Positions 8,930 to 17,597 of a stretch of 64,000 nucleotides of DNA are shown piece after piece. The notes beneath the pieces are model-generated. The model searched no databases. It was not told the DNA's origin and saw only the letters and a list, made by a program, of their open reading frames with translations. Location: assembly GCF_900130125.1 (NCBI RefSeq), contig NZ_FQXY01000009.1, positions 124,001-188,000 on the forward strand. Reading direction: 5' to 3'. Both the position numbers and the translations under genes were made by a program. The stretch is from Bacteroides congonensis (lineage in GTDB: Bacteria > Bacteroidota > Bacteroidia > Bacteroidales > Bacteroidaceae). Each line of letters opens with the position of its first letter. Position 1 is the first letter of the stretch.

Positions 8930-9253
8930 ATGAGAACAAAAAGATGGATGGCCACTTGCGTGGTGGCTCTTTTGAGTGTAGCTGCCGTAATGGCGAAAGA
9001 TATTCGTGTAGTAGTATTCAAAGTGACTCAGATGCACTGCGAAAACTGTGAAAAGAAAGTGAAGGACAACATGCGTTTTGAGAAAGGTCTGAAAGATGTT
9101 TCCACTGTCGTGAAAGACCGGACTGTCACTATCACATACGATGCTGAAAAGACAAATGTAAAGAACTTGCAAGCGGGATTCAAGAAGTTCAATTATGAAG
9201 CCGAATTTGTGAAAGAAACGAAGAAGGACGATAAGAAAGCGGATAAGAAGTAA
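8930..9253 (+). CDS. Secreted HMA-domain heavy-metal-binding protein
   Basis: A 107-residue protein with an N-terminal signal peptide (MRTKRWMATCVVALLSVAAVMA) followed by one HMA domain. The metal-binding motif MHCENCEKK places the two cysteines at residues 37 and 40. The fold continues through VKDRTVTITYDAEKTNVKNLQAGFKKFNYEAEF, and the tail is lysine-rich. HMA domains bind Cu(I) or related soft metals and hand them between partners. Because of the signal peptide this one would act outside the cytoplasm, between the outer-membrane receptor and the ATPase encoded on either side. Confidence 0.88.
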   Translation: MRTKRWMATCVVALLSVAAVMAKDIRVVVFKVTQMHCENCEKKVKDNMRFEKGLKDVSTVVKDRTVTITYDAEKTNVKNLQAGFKKFNYEAEFVKETKKDDKKADKK

Positions 9254-9297
9254 TTGAACAAATACCCGTATTGGCTTGTTTCTATAAGTAAATAATG

Positions 9298-9335
9298 GTC
9301 TTTCCCTGTTCTTTATCAAAGGTGCAGGGAAAGAC
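9298..9335 (+). other. Intercistronic hairpin between the HMA gene and copA
   Basis: GTCTTTCCCTG (9298-9308) pairs perfectly with CAGGGAAAGAC (9325-9335) around a 16-nt loop. No U-run follows, so RNA stabilisation or processing is more likely than termination. Confidence 0.55.
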
Positions 9336-9353
9336 TGAAAAATAATAATATAT

Positions 9354-11570
9354 ATGGGTAATATGGTAAAAAAGGCATTTCCCGTGCTCAATATGCATTG
9401 TGCGGGTTGTGCTAATAATGTAGAAAAAACAGTAAGAAAATTGCCGGGAGTCATGGAGGCTTCCGTTAATTTTGCCACCAATATGCTGACTATTTCTTAC
9501 GAGAAAGACAAACTGACTCCCGGAGAAATCCGTGCGGCGGTGCTTTCGGCAGGTTACGACCTGATTGTAGAAGAAGCCCATAAAGAGGAACGTCAGGAAG
9601 AAGAGCAGCATAAACGCTACGTTCGCTTGAAACGGAAAGTGATTGGTGCATGGATTTTGGTAGTACCATTACTGGTATTTTCCATGATATTGATGCATAT
9701 GCCATACTCTAACGAGATTCAGTTGGTACTTGCTATCCCTGTCATGGTCTTTTTCGGCGGTGGCTTCTTTACCGGAGCGTGGAAACAGGCGAAGATGGGG
9801 CGGAGCAATATGGATACTTTGGTTGCACTGAGTACTTCCATTGCGTTTCTGTTCAGCCTGTTTAATACTTTCTTTCCTGAATTCTGGTATGCCCGTGGAT
9901 TGGAACCGCACGTCTATTATGAAGCTTCTGCGGTGATTATCGCCTTCGTACTGACCGGAAAACTGATGGAAGAACGTGCGAAAGGAAATACATCCACCGC
10001 TATCCGCAAACTGATGGGGATGCAACCTAAAGTAGCCCGTGTGCTGCGCAACGGAGTAGAAGAGGAGATTCTGATCGAGCAACTGCAAGTCGGTGATTTG
10101 GTAGTCGTTCGTCCGGGAGAGCAGATACCTGTAGACGGTAAACTTTCCGAAGGCGATTCATATGTCGACGAAAGTATGATAAGCGGTGAGCCTATTCCGG
10201 TAGAAAAGAAGAAAGGCGATAAAGTATTGGCGGGAACTATCAATCAGCGCGGTTCGTTCATTATCAGCGCGGCACAGGTCGGCAGTGAGACGGTATTGGC
10301 GCGTATCATCCATATGGTACAGGAAGCACAAGGCAGTAAAGCGCCTGTACAGCGTATCGTTGACCGTATAACCGGTATTTTTGTACCTGTCGTGCTTGGT
10401 ATAGCCATCCTGACATTTATCCTGTGGATTACCATTGGCGGCAGCGAATATATATCTTATGGAGTTCTGTCCGCTGTGTCTGTTCTCGTGATTGCTTGTC
10501 CGTGTGCTTTAGGGCTTGCCACGCCAACCGCATTGATGGTGGGAATCGGTAAGGCGGCCAATCAGCATATACTGATTAAGGACGCCGTCGCTTTGGAACA
10601 AATGCGCAAGGTCGATGTCGTAATACTGGATAAAACCGGAACGCTGACCGAAGGACATCCCACAGCTACCGGATGGCTATGGGCGCAATCACAGGAACCA
10701 CATTATAAAGATGTACTCCTCGCTGCGGAAATGAAATCGGAACATCCTCTCGCAGGTGCTATCGTCGCTGCGCTTCAGGACGAGGAAAAGATAACTCCCG
10801 CCAAATTGGATAGCTTTGAAAGTATCACAGGAAAAGGTATCAAAGTTTCCTATCAGGGACAAGTGTACTGGGTAGGAAGCCATAAACTTTTAAGGGATTT
10901 CAGCGCTACGATGAGTGATGTAATGGCTGATATGTTGGTTCGTTACGAATCGGATGGTAATGGCATCATCTATTTTGGTCGTGAGAACGAACTATTGGCT
11001 ATCATTGCCGTCTCCGACCCGATAAAGGCGACCTCTGCCGAAGCGGTGAAAGAGTTGAAACGTCAGGGTATCGACATCTGTATGTTGACCGGCGACGGAC
11101 AACGGACGGCCCTGGCTGTCGCTTCCCGTTTGGGAATCGAACGTTTCGTTGCCGACGCACTGCCGGACGATAAGGCCGACTTTGTACGCGAACTGCAATT
11201 GCAGGGAAAGAAAGTCGCTATGGTAGGTGACGGAATCAATGACTCGCAAGCCTTGGCATTGGCTGACGTCAGCATTGCTATGGGAAAAGGCACGGATATT
11301 GCCATGGACGTTGCCATGGTTACTTTAATGACATCCGACCTGCTCTTGCTTCCCAAAGCCTTCCAGTTATCGAAGCAGACAGTCAAACTGATTCATCAGA
11401 ACCTCTTTTGGGCATTTATTTATAATCTGATAGGTATTCCTATCGCTGCCGGAATCCTGTTCCCATTGAATGGTTTGTTATTGAACCCGATGCTGGCAAG
11501 TGCCGCTATGGCTTTCTCCAGTGTGAGTGTAGTGCTTAATTCACTGAGTTTGGGAAAAAGGAGATTGTAA
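9354..11570 (+). CDS. copA: Copper-translocating P1B-type ATPase
   Basis: P1B-type ATPase of 738 residues. An N-terminal HMA domain carries C16 and C19 in MHCAGCANN. The membrane metal-binding motif [10 protein letters not shown] is near residue 382, the phosphorylation motif DKTGTLTEG near 425, the SEHPLAG nucleotide-binding motif follows, and the [10 protein letters not shown] hinge is near 625. CPC with a single HMA and the HP motif is typical of Cu(I) exporters in the cytoplasmic membrane. It is the last gene of the plus-strand metal cluster. An in-frame ATG at 9363 is an equally possible start. Confidence 0.95.
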   Translation: MGNMVKKAFPVLNMHCAGCANNVEKTVRKLPGVMEASVNFATNMLTISYEKDKLTPGEIRAAVLSAGYDLIVEEAHKEERQEEEQHKRYVRLKRKVIGAWILVVPLLVFSMILMHMPYSNEIQLVLAIPVMVFFGGGFFTGAWKQAKMGRSNMDTLVALSTSIAFLFSLFNTFFPEFWYARGLEPHVYYEASAVIIAFVLTGKLMEERAKGNTSTAIRKLMGMQPKVARVLRNGVEEEILIEQLQVGDLVVVRPGEQIPVDGKLSEGDSYVDESMISGEPIPVEKKKGDKVLAGTINQRGSFIISAAQVGSETVLARIIHMVQEAQGSKAPVQRIVDRITGIFVPVVLGIAILTFILWITIGGSEYISYGVLSAVSVLVIACPCALGLATPTALMVGIGKAANQHILIKDAVALEQMRKVDVVILDKTGTLTEGHPTATGWLWAQSQEPHYKDVLLAAEMKSEHPLAGAIVAALQDEEKITPAKLDSFESITGKGIKVSYQGQVYWVGSHKLLRDFSATMSDVMADMLVRYESDGNGIIYFGRENELLAIIAVSDPIKATSAEAVKELKRQGIDICMLTGDGQRTALAVASRLGIERFVADALPDDKADFVRELQLQGKKVAMVGDGINDSQALALADVSIAMGKGTDIAMDVAMVTLMTSDLLLLPKAFQLSKQTVKLIHQNLFWAFIYNLIGIPIAAGILFPLNGLLLNPMLASAAMAFSSVSVVLNSLSLGKRRL

Positions 11571-11605
11571 TTGGCGATGGTTCAAAATAAATAATTCTGT
11601 TTTAA

Positions 11606-11698
11606 TCAGGCACGGATTACGCGGATTTCACGGTTTTCACGGTTTTCTGAAATATGGTTGTACAAAGCAACCGCGTATTCCGTGTAATCCGTGCCTGA
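11606..11698. repeat. Palindromic intergenic repeat (CACGGATTAC family)
   Basis: TCAGGCACGGATTAC (11606-11620) is the exact reverse complement of GTAATCCGTGCCTGA (11684-11698), with partial pairing continuing inward and a tandem TTCACGGT-type duplication inside. It separates convergent copA and the AraC gene, so may end both transcripts, although no U-run is obvious. A related element lies at 47247-47439. Confidence 0.7.
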
Positions 11699-11706
11699 AA
11701 ATATTA

Positions 11707-12546
11707 TTACCCGTTTCTGAATTCCAATGGCGTCATTCCCACATATCGTCTGAAATATTTGCCGAAGAAAGAAGCACTGGGGAAATTCAGCGAATAAGCA
11801 ATTTCCTGGATAGTCATATTCGTACCCTTCAATTTAGCTTTGGCATCCATGATAACGATATAAGCAATCGTATCCAATACACTTTTCCCTGTCACTTGTC
11901 TCACCGTAGTGCTCAGATGTTGGAGAGATACCCCCAACTTATCCGCATAGAACTGCGCACGGCGTTCGTTTCTGTAATTCTCGGTGATAGATTGAATCAG
12001 TTCCCGACATATTTCCTTTTTACGGTTTGAGCTGTTGCTCTCTCCCGGATAATTATGATATATCAGCCGTATGCTTGTCAGGATAGTCTGAAGCGCCAAT
12101 TCTACCAGTTCAGGATCCATATCAAAGTTCTCATTGCAACTGGCTCGTGATAGCAGGGCGAAGTAATCCTTCAGATAACTGGCTACTTCCTCATTAAGCG
12201 GAACTACCGGTTGTTCGATAAGTTTAGGATAAGCATTTCCGATACTTTTCATCAGATTGATTCGTCCGGCACAATGGGCGGAGAATCCGGCAAAACAGAG
12301 ACATACTTTTTCTGTCTTCTCCCGGAACTGGATGATGGTTCCCGGCAATAATGTGATCAGGTCATTGGGGCGTATTTCATAATCAAGCAGGTTGATGGAA
12401 GCTTTCATCGAGCCTTCGGTGCAAATAGCTACAATACATGCCTGCAGTCGGCAGGATTGCTTATAAATGTTCAGAATATCTTCCGTGACATTCGTCCATG
12501 CTAATACTTCGGTAGGCAAGTCTACCTGTGGAAAGTCCATTTTCAT
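11707..12546 (-). CDS. AraC family transcriptional regulator
   Basis: A 279-residue regulator with a C-terminal double helix-turn-helix of AraC type: the first helix pair is around QFYADKLGVSLQHLSTTVRQVTG and the second around MTIQEIAYSLNFPSASFFGKYFRRYVGMTP. The N-terminal cupin-like part (NDLITLLPGTIIQFRE) would sense a ligand. The longer frame to 12582 is rejected because its ATG overlaps a TACATTTG promoter element; 12546 gives a leader of about 20 nt. It is convergent with the copper cluster and divergent from lipB. Control of either neighbour is plausible but not shown. Confidence 0.9.
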   Translation of the reverse strand: MKMDFPQVDLPTEVLAWTNVTEDILNIYKQSCRLQACIVAICTEGSMKASINLLDYEIRPNDLITLLPGTIIQFREKTEKVCLCFAGFSAHCAGRINLMKSIGNAYPKLIEQPVVPLNEEVASYLKDYFALLSRASCNENFDMDPELVELALQTILTSIRLIYHNYPGESNSSNRKKEICRELIQSITENYRNERRAQFYADKLGVSLQHLSTTVRQVTGKSVLDTIAYIVIMDAKAKLKGTNMTIQEIAYSLNFPSASFFGKYFRRYVGMTPLEFRNG

Positions 12547-12571
12547 AGTTGTGTTTGTTATATTCGGCCAA

Positions 12572-12579
12572 CAAATGTA
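12572..12579 (-). promoter_or_regulatory. -7 element of the AraC gene
   Basis: The minus strand reads TACATTTG, an exact TAnnTTTG match, 25 nt before the chosen ATG at 12546. Confidence 0.65.
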
Positions 12580-12599
12580 CACATTTTCTTTTTATTTCT

Positions 12600-12607
12600 T
12601 ACCTTTG
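12600..12607 (+). promoter_or_regulatory. -7 element of lipB, predicted leaderless
   Basis: TACCTTTG is followed by only five T residues before the ATG at 12613. Given the usual spacing of the Bacteroidetes -7 box, transcription would start at or within about two bases of the start codon. Confidence 0.65.
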
Positions 12608-12612
12608 TTTTT

Positions 12613-13296
12613 ATGAAAACAGTTTTTGTCGATTGGAATTTGATACCGTATGCCGAAGCCTGGCAACGGCAGACGGAATGGTTTGACGGCGTTGTCCGTG
12701 CAAAAGCACAGGATGAAGCCTATGAGAACCGTATTATTATGTGCGAGCATCCCCACGTCTATACTTTGGGACGTAGCGGGAAAGAAAATAATATGTTGCT
12801 GAGTGACGAACAGTTGAAAGCGATTGATGCGACCCTTTACCACATAGACAGGGGAGGAGACATCACTTATCACGGCCCGGGGCAATTAGTGTGCTATCCG
12901 ATACTGAATCTTGAAGAATTCGGGTTAGGACTGAAAGAATACGTCCATCTGTTGGAAGAAGCAGTGATACGTGTCTGCGCATCTTATGGCATTGAAGCGG
13001 GACGACTGGAGAAAGCAACGGGCGTATGGTTGGAAGGCGATAGCCCCCGTGCCCGTAAGATATGTGCGATAGGAGTGAGGAGCAGCCACTATGTCACCAT
13101 GCACGGACTGGCTTTGAATGTAAATACGGATTTACGATATTTCAGCTATATCCATCCTTGCGGGTTTATAGACAAAGGCGTCACTTCACTTCGTCAGGAA
13201 CTGAAGCACGATGTGCCGATGGACGAAGTGAAGCGACGCCTCGAAGAAGAGCTTAGAATACTATTCCGACTCCCAACTGCCAGGTTCGGTGCATAA
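12613..13296 (+). CDS. lipB: Octanoyl-[ACP]:protein N-octanoyltransferase LipB
   Basis: LipB transfers octanoate from ACP to lipoyl domains of the 2-oxoacid dehydrogenases and glycine cleavage H-protein. The 227-residue protein has the family signature RGGDITYHGPGQLVCYPIL and the active-site region ARKICAIGVRSSHYVTMHGLALNV, with the catalytic Lys and Cys at about residues 149 and 151. The length is normal. Its last 44 bp overlap the convergent outer-membrane protein gene on the other strand. Confidence 0.95.
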   Translation: MKTVFVDWNLIPYAEAWQRQTEWFDGVVRAKAQDEAYENRIIMCEHPHVYTLGRSGKENNMLLSDEQLKAIDATLYHIDRGGDITYHGPGQLVCYPILNLEEFGLGLKEYVHLLEEAVIRVCASYGIEAGRLEKATGVWLEGDSPRARKICAIGVRSSHYVTMHGLALNVNTDLRYFSYIHPCGFIDKGVTSLRQELKHDVPMDEVKRRLEEELRILFRLPTARFGA

Positions 13297-14218
13297 AGCA
13301 ATCCTTATCTGCCAGTGCGTAAGAGAAATCGGCACGTATAGGCCAGAAGTTGATTCCACAGCCTAGAGTGCCGTAGTTGCCTACGCCTTTGTCTTTGTCT
13401 CCGAAATGATATCCGGCACGGACTACTCCGTATTTCAGGAAGTTATATTCCGCTCCTATACCTGCCTGCAAATGGCGGATTTCGGAAGGAAGCAGATAGT
13501 TGAAGTCAAGTGCTACCTGCAAACGGTTCTCCATGCTGAATGGCAGGTCGATTGCTCCCCCTAATCCTAACTTGGCGGGAAGTTTATATCCGTCCAACTT
13601 TTTCCCTATATTAGCAGCCTGGAAACCGATGCTCCATGATGCCATTTCGTCCAAAAGAGCCATATTGCGGTGGTATGTAGCCCCAAAATCCAGACAAACA
13701 GAATTCTCACTGTCTGCACTTTGCCAGGATTTGGATTGCAAATATCTGAGAGTTAAGGAGAGGGACAGGTTTTTTGCTACATTTCTAAAATATCCGGCTT
13801 CTAAATCCCATATGTAGGGACGAAAACCGGTATTAAGCCCCCCGTCTAATTCCTGTTTCGGGTCTTTGAAGTGGCGGAATCCTACCATAAAGCCGTGTTT
13901 CCCTTCTCTTCCGATCTTATAAAAGAGAGATGCGCTGTGCAACGCATAATCTTTATTAATGTCGGCGTATGAATAACTTGCACCCATTGTTTCCATAGAG
14001 AATGCAAGAGCAGAAGCGTTATGAAAGATTGCTGTACTTCCGTTGTCAGTGATAGCCAATCCTGTACCTGCCATACCCGCCGATTGAGCATCTGGGGTAA
14101 GTTCCAGAAAATAGGCACTTGGAATTGATGCCAATAGGTCAACGCCTGCCCTTTTTTGTGCTCCCGCTAAGACAGGAAATAAGCACAAAATAAAAAGGAA
14201 ATGTTTTACTCGTTTCAT
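13253..14218 (-). CDS. PorV/PorQ family outer-membrane beta-barrel protein
   Basis: A 321-residue protein with a signal peptide ending LAGAQ and an early segment, ELTPDAQSAGMAGTGLAITDNGSTAIFHNASALAF, typical of PorV/PorQ and related FadL-like 14-stranded barrels. The rest is alternating beta-strand sequence ending in an aromatic GVGIVF. In type IX secretion organisms PorQ helps attach cargo, but gut Bacteroides generally lack that system and no other por genes are here, so the function remains open. It is followed 2 bp upstream by the DUF1460 gene on the same strand, suggesting co-transcription. Confidence 0.75.
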   Translation of the reverse strand: MKRVKHFLFILCLFPVLAGAQKRAGVDLLASIPSAYFLELTPDAQSAGMAGTGLAITDNGSTAIFHNASALAFSMETMGASYSYADINKDYALHSASLFYKIGREGKHGFMVGFRHFKDPKQELDGGLNTGFRPYIWDLEAGYFRNVAKNLSLSLTLRYLQSKSWQSADSENSVCLDFGATYHRNMALLDEMASWSIGFQAANIGKKLDGYKLPAKLGLGGAIDLPFSMENRLQVALDFNYLLPSEIRHLQAGIGAEYNFLKYGVVRAGYHFGDKDKGVGNYGTLGCGINFWPIRADFSYALADKDCFMHRTWQLGVGIVF

Positions 14219-14220
14219 AA

Positions 14221-15003
14221 TCAGTTGTTTTTAATGTGCGACATCCGGACGACACGGATGCCTGTCCACGATTTATTGTTGTCAAGCATGTGGCGGAGAG
14301 GCGTATCGCTGACAACCACTTTCCCTAATGTAGAAGAAGCGTGCAGCAGATGTAACTTTTCCCGTTTATATTCCGCTATTCCTACGTGAGCAATGTCCAG
14401 TCCGGGCAACTTTGTTGTGATAGCAATAATATCTCCATCCATAATCCACGGCAATCCGTTTTCCGGCAATTTGCTTTTCGGCAGCCAATGTACTGTTTTT
14501 CCTGATAATGCTTTCTCATATTCAGCCATCCGTAACACATTTTCCGGCGAATCAGCCAATTTCTTGTATTGTTTGGGATGGGTGGACATGTATGAAAGGG
14601 ACAATTTCATTGTAGACGTACTGTTCCCGGCAGTGACATCTGTAAGGCAACCATTGCGGACACCATTTTCAATCCAGTCGGACGTATAATGCAATCGCGA
14701 AGGATAACCGTCGATGATACCGTCACGATACCGTATCTTTTGCAGATTTTCTGTAAAGGAAGGACTGATGGCCTGTGCCAACGTATATTCCACGAACGTG
14801 AGACAATCCACCGCATCCGTCCGGATGACCAGTTCTTCCTCTCCATCCCGGTCTAAAGTATTGGCTACATATTTTGTCCCCAGATAAGACTTTCCGATTC
14901 GCAGCATATCGCCGGAGTCCTGCGGAGCAAGCTCCGCAGACTGTTTCTGTGCAAAGGTCATTACACTGACAAGCGATACTATGACGGATAAAAGTCTCCT
15001 CAT
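14221..15003 (-). CDS. DUF1460 family N-acetylmuramoyl-L-alanine amidase-like protein
   Basis: The 260-residue protein has a signal peptide (VIVSLVSVMTFAQ) and a NlpC/P60-like fold of the DUF1460 family. The probable catalytic Cys67 sits in TDAVDCLTFVEYTLAQA, and the catalytic His is likely in GLDIAHVGIAEYK. Characterised members from Bacteroides are cell-wall amidases. The segment RMAEYEKALSGKTVHWLPKSK and the C-terminal LLHASSTLGKVVVS are family-typical. It lies between the OPT transporter and the barrel gene with tiny gaps (6 and 2 bp), forming a likely three-gene operon that could link peptidoglycan peptide release to peptide uptake. Confidence 0.88.
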   Translation of the reverse strand: MRRLLSVIVSLVSVMTFAQKQSAELAPQDSGDMLRIGKSYLGTKYVANTLDRDGEEELVIRTDAVDCLTFVEYTLAQAISPSFTENLQKIRYRDGIIDGYPSRLHYTSDWIENGVRNGCLTDVTAGNSTSTMKLSLSYMSTHPKQYKKLADSPENVLRMAEYEKALSGKTVHWLPKSKLPENGLPWIMDGDIIAITTKLPGLDIAHVGIAEYKREKLHLLHASSTLGKVVVSDTPLRHMLDNNKSWTGIRVVRMSHIKNN

Positions 15004-15009
15004 ACTATT

Positions 15010-16998
15010 TTATTTAACTTTCATTGAAGCCTTGATAAAGTAAAGAATCAGCAGCGCATATGCTCCTAATGCTAACACTTCCGACCAGGTATTGTTCAGC
15101 CATGCTTCATTCACCAGATTGACTCCGCCGAAACGCATAGCGGCACTGATAACCCCCATCAATGCACCACCGGCAATGAAACCGGAAGCCAGCAATGTTC
15201 CTTTTTCTCCTCTTTCCGTATTCAATGTTGCATCTTTGCTACGAGTGGTCACAAACCAATTGACAGCTCCACCCACTACCAACGGCACATTCAGTTCCAA
15301 AGGAATAAACATACCCAATGCAAAAGCTAATGCAGGAATTTTACAAAGAGTGAGAATAATAGCTAACACAGCACCGATACCATATAGCAACCAGGGCGCA
15401 CCTACACCACTCATCAACGGTTCGATAACGGCTGCCATCGCGTTTGCCTGCGGAGCAGCCAGTGCGCCGCTCGTAAATCCGTATGTCTTGTTGAGGATAA
15501 TCATCACACCGCCTACGGTTGCAGCCGATACGATAGTTCCCAGGAACTTCCATGTTTCCTGTTTGGCAGGAGTGCTTCCCAACCAATAACCGATTTTCAA
15601 GTCAGTGATGAAACCACCCGCCATTGAAAGTGCGGTACATACTACACCACCCATCACCAATGCGGCAACCATTCCCGAAGGGCCTTTCAGACCGACAGCC
15701 ACCATTACTACAGAAGCCAGAATCAGTGTCATCAACGTCATTCCCGATACAGGATTCGTCCCTACGATAGCAATCGCGTTGGCAGCTACTGTGGTGAACA
15801 GGAATGAAATACCTGCCACCAGGACAATCGCTACCAATGTATGCAACAAGTTACCCTGCATTACGTCAAAGTAGAAGAACAATACAATCAATATCAGTGT
15901 AATGATAGAACCTATGGCGATAATTTTCATTGAAAGGTCACGCTGTGTACGCATAATGCTCTTTTCCACATTACCCTTGCCACCCATTTCCTTGGCAGCC
16001 AGTCCGACAGCACTTTTAATAATACCCCAGGAACGGATGATACCAATCACACCCGCCATGGCGATACCGCCGATACCGATACTCTTCGCGTAATATTTGA
16101 AAATCTCTTCCGGGCTCATCATTCCTACGGTAGACGTGATTTCGGGATTCCATGCATTCAGCACACTGTCTCCCCAGATAGCGGACATTCCCGGAATGAT
16201 AATCCACCATACAGCCAGTGAACCGGCACAAATGATAGAAGCATATTTCAGTCCGACGATATATCCCAAACCCAGCACGGCAGCACCCGTATTCACTTTA
16301 AATACCAGTTTGGCCTTTTCTGCCAACATCTCTCCGGCACTGCATACACGCGTCGTGAAATTCTCGTTCCACCAGCCGAATGTAGCTACGACAAAGTCAT
16401 ATAATCCACCAATCATACCCGCCATCAACAACGGTTTGGCCTGACTACCGCCTTTCTCGCCGGAAATCAGCACCTGTGTGGTAGCCGTTGCTTCCGGGAA
16501 AGGATATTGGCCATGCATATCACTGACGAAATATTTCCGGAAAGGAATCAGGAACAGGATACCCAATACGCCACCCAGCAGAGAGCTGATGAACACCTGC
16601 ATGAAAGTAACCGTCATTTCGGGATATTTGGCCTGAAGGATATAAAGAGCGGGCAGGGTAAAGATAGCTCCCGCCACAATCACTCCCGAGCAAGCTCCGA
16701 TAGACTGGATGATTACATTTTCTCCCAACGCATTTTTCCTCTTGGCTGCCCCTGATACACCTACCGCGATAATCGCAATCGGAATAGCAGCTTCAAATAC
16801 TTGCCCCACCTTCAAGCCCAGATAGGCTGCGGCGGCGGAGAAAAGGATTGCCATGGCGATACCCCATGCTACTGACCAGAAATTAACTTCCGGATAATTT
16901 TTCGAGGGACTCATCAACGGGTTGTATACTTCCCCCGGTTTCAACTCTCTGAACGCATTCTCGGGTAGCCCGGTGAATTTGTCTTCTTCTTGTTTCAT
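15010..16998 (-). CDS. OPT family oligopeptide transporter
   Basis: A 662-residue polytopic inner-membrane protein with about 14-16 hydrophobic segments, beginning after the cytoplasmic PENAFRELKPGEVYNPLMSPS motif typical of bacterial OPT transporters. QYPFPEATAT and GTNPVSGMTLMTL are strongly conserved in the family. OPT proteins import small peptides or metal chelates with protons. The adjacent DUF1460 amidase suggests muropeptide-derived peptides as a possible substrate, which is inference. The closest promoter motif is an imperfect -7 at 17041-17048 on the minus strand. Confidence 0.93.
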   Translation of the reverse strand: MKQEEDKFTGLPENAFRELKPGEVYNPLMSPSKNYPEVNFWSVAWGIAMAILFSAAAAYLGLKVGQVFEAAIPIAIIAVGVSGAAKRKNALGENVIIQSIGACSGVIVAGAIFTLPALYILQAKYPEMTVTFMQVFISSLLGGVLGILFLIPFRKYFVSDMHGQYPFPEATATTQVLISGEKGGSQAKPLLMAGMIGGLYDFVVATFGWWNENFTTRVCSAGEMLAEKAKLVFKVNTGAAVLGLGYIVGLKYASIICAGSLAVWWIIIPGMSAIWGDSVLNAWNPEITSTVGMMSPEEIFKYYAKSIGIGGIAMAGVIGIIRSWGIIKSAVGLAAKEMGGKGNVEKSIMRTQRDLSMKIIAIGSIITLILIVLFFYFDVMQGNLLHTLVAIVLVAGISFLFTTVAANAIAIVGTNPVSGMTLMTLILASVVMVAVGLKGPSGMVAALVMGGVVCTALSMAGGFITDLKIGYWLGSTPAKQETWKFLGTIVSAATVGGVMIILNKTYGFTSGALAAPQANAMAAVIEPLMSGVGAPWLLYGIGAVLAIILTLCKIPALAFALGMFIPLELNVPLVVGGAVNWFVTTRSKDATLNTERGEKGTLLASGFIAGGALMGVISAAMRFGGVNLVNEAWLNNTWSEVLALGAYALLILYFIKASMKVK

Positions 16999-17056
16999 AG
17001 TTTTATAATTTGCTAATGTGTCAATTTACATTTCCGTCCTCAAAGTAAACAAAAAA

Positions 17057-17082
17057 AAAGGAGAACCGAAAGATTCTCCTTT
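17057..17082 (-). terminator. Intrinsic terminator after the DUF1573 gene
   Basis: AAAGGAGAA (17057-17065) and TTCTCCTTT (17074-17082) form a stem that on the minus strand runs into nine T residues, 20 bp past the stop codon at 17103. Confidence 0.85.
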
Positions 17083-17102
17083 ATGTAATAGTCTATTTTT
17101 TC

Positions 17103-17498
17103 CTACTTTGCGTCTTTTGCTTCCATATCGCCCTCGATATACAATCTTACCATCTCAGTTTTGGCATTGGTACGCAGGGTGATTGACTTCTTGAAGTGTC
17201 CTGGATATTTACCCGTTCCGTTATAAGTCACCTTGATTGTGCCTTTTTTGCCCGGCATGATCGGTTCTTTCGTATATTCGGGTACGGTACATCCGCAAGA
17301 AGCTACTGCCTGGTGAATTACCAAAGGAGCATCACCTATATTAGTGAAGGTAAACGTGCAACTGACCACCGGACTGTTTTCTGAAAACTTACCGAAATCG
17401 TGAGTTGTCTTGTCAAACTTGATGTCCGCATTTGTTTGCGCAAATGCAAAACTTACACCCATAACTAATAAGGTCATTAAAAAAAGTATCTTTTTCAT
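17103..17498 (-). CDS. DUF1573 domain protein
   Basis: A 131-residue secreted protein: signal peptide to about residue 20 (VSFAFAQ), then an Ig-like DUF1573 domain with the hallmark TTHDFGKF, FTNIGDAPLVI and ASCGCTVPEY motifs. The SCGC cysteines are conserved in the family. DUF1573 proteins are abundant in Bacteroidetes, resemble ASPM-SPD-2-Hydin domains and are of unknown function, probably periplasmic or surface-located. It is monocistronic, with its own -7 motif and terminator. Confidence 0.88.
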   Translation of the reverse strand: MKKILFLMTLLVMGVSFAFAQTNADIKFDKTTHDFGKFSENSPVVSCTFTFTNIGDAPLVIHQAVASCGCTVPEYTKEPIMPGKKGTIKVTYNGTGKYPGHFKKSITLRTNAKTEMVRLYIEGDMEAKDAK

Positions 17499-17527
17499 TT
17501 TTCCTTCTCTTTATTGATTACAAGTGC

Positions 17528-17535
17528 CAAAGGTA
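17528..17535 (-). promoter_or_regulatory. -7 element of the DUF1573 gene
   Basis: The minus strand reads TACCTTTG, matching TAnnTTTG, 29 nt before the ATG at 17498. Confidence 0.65.
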
Positions 17536-17597
17536 ATGCTTTTTCCCCTAAAATATACTCTATGGAGTGCGAAATAGTATTAAACGCTCCGTTTTTG

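Noticed and set aside
8657..9481. 274-residue minus-strand open frame across the HMA and copA genes
   Set aside because: It runs antisense over three supported genes and lacks any family resemblance.
12547..12582. Longer AraC start at 12582
   Set aside because: The ATG lies in the TACATTTG promoter element and the added residues do not fit the family; 12546 is preferred.
13253..14218. Evidence for type IX secretion
   Set aside because: One PorV/PorQ-like barrel is present, but no other secretion component or C-terminal sorting domain was seen in the window.
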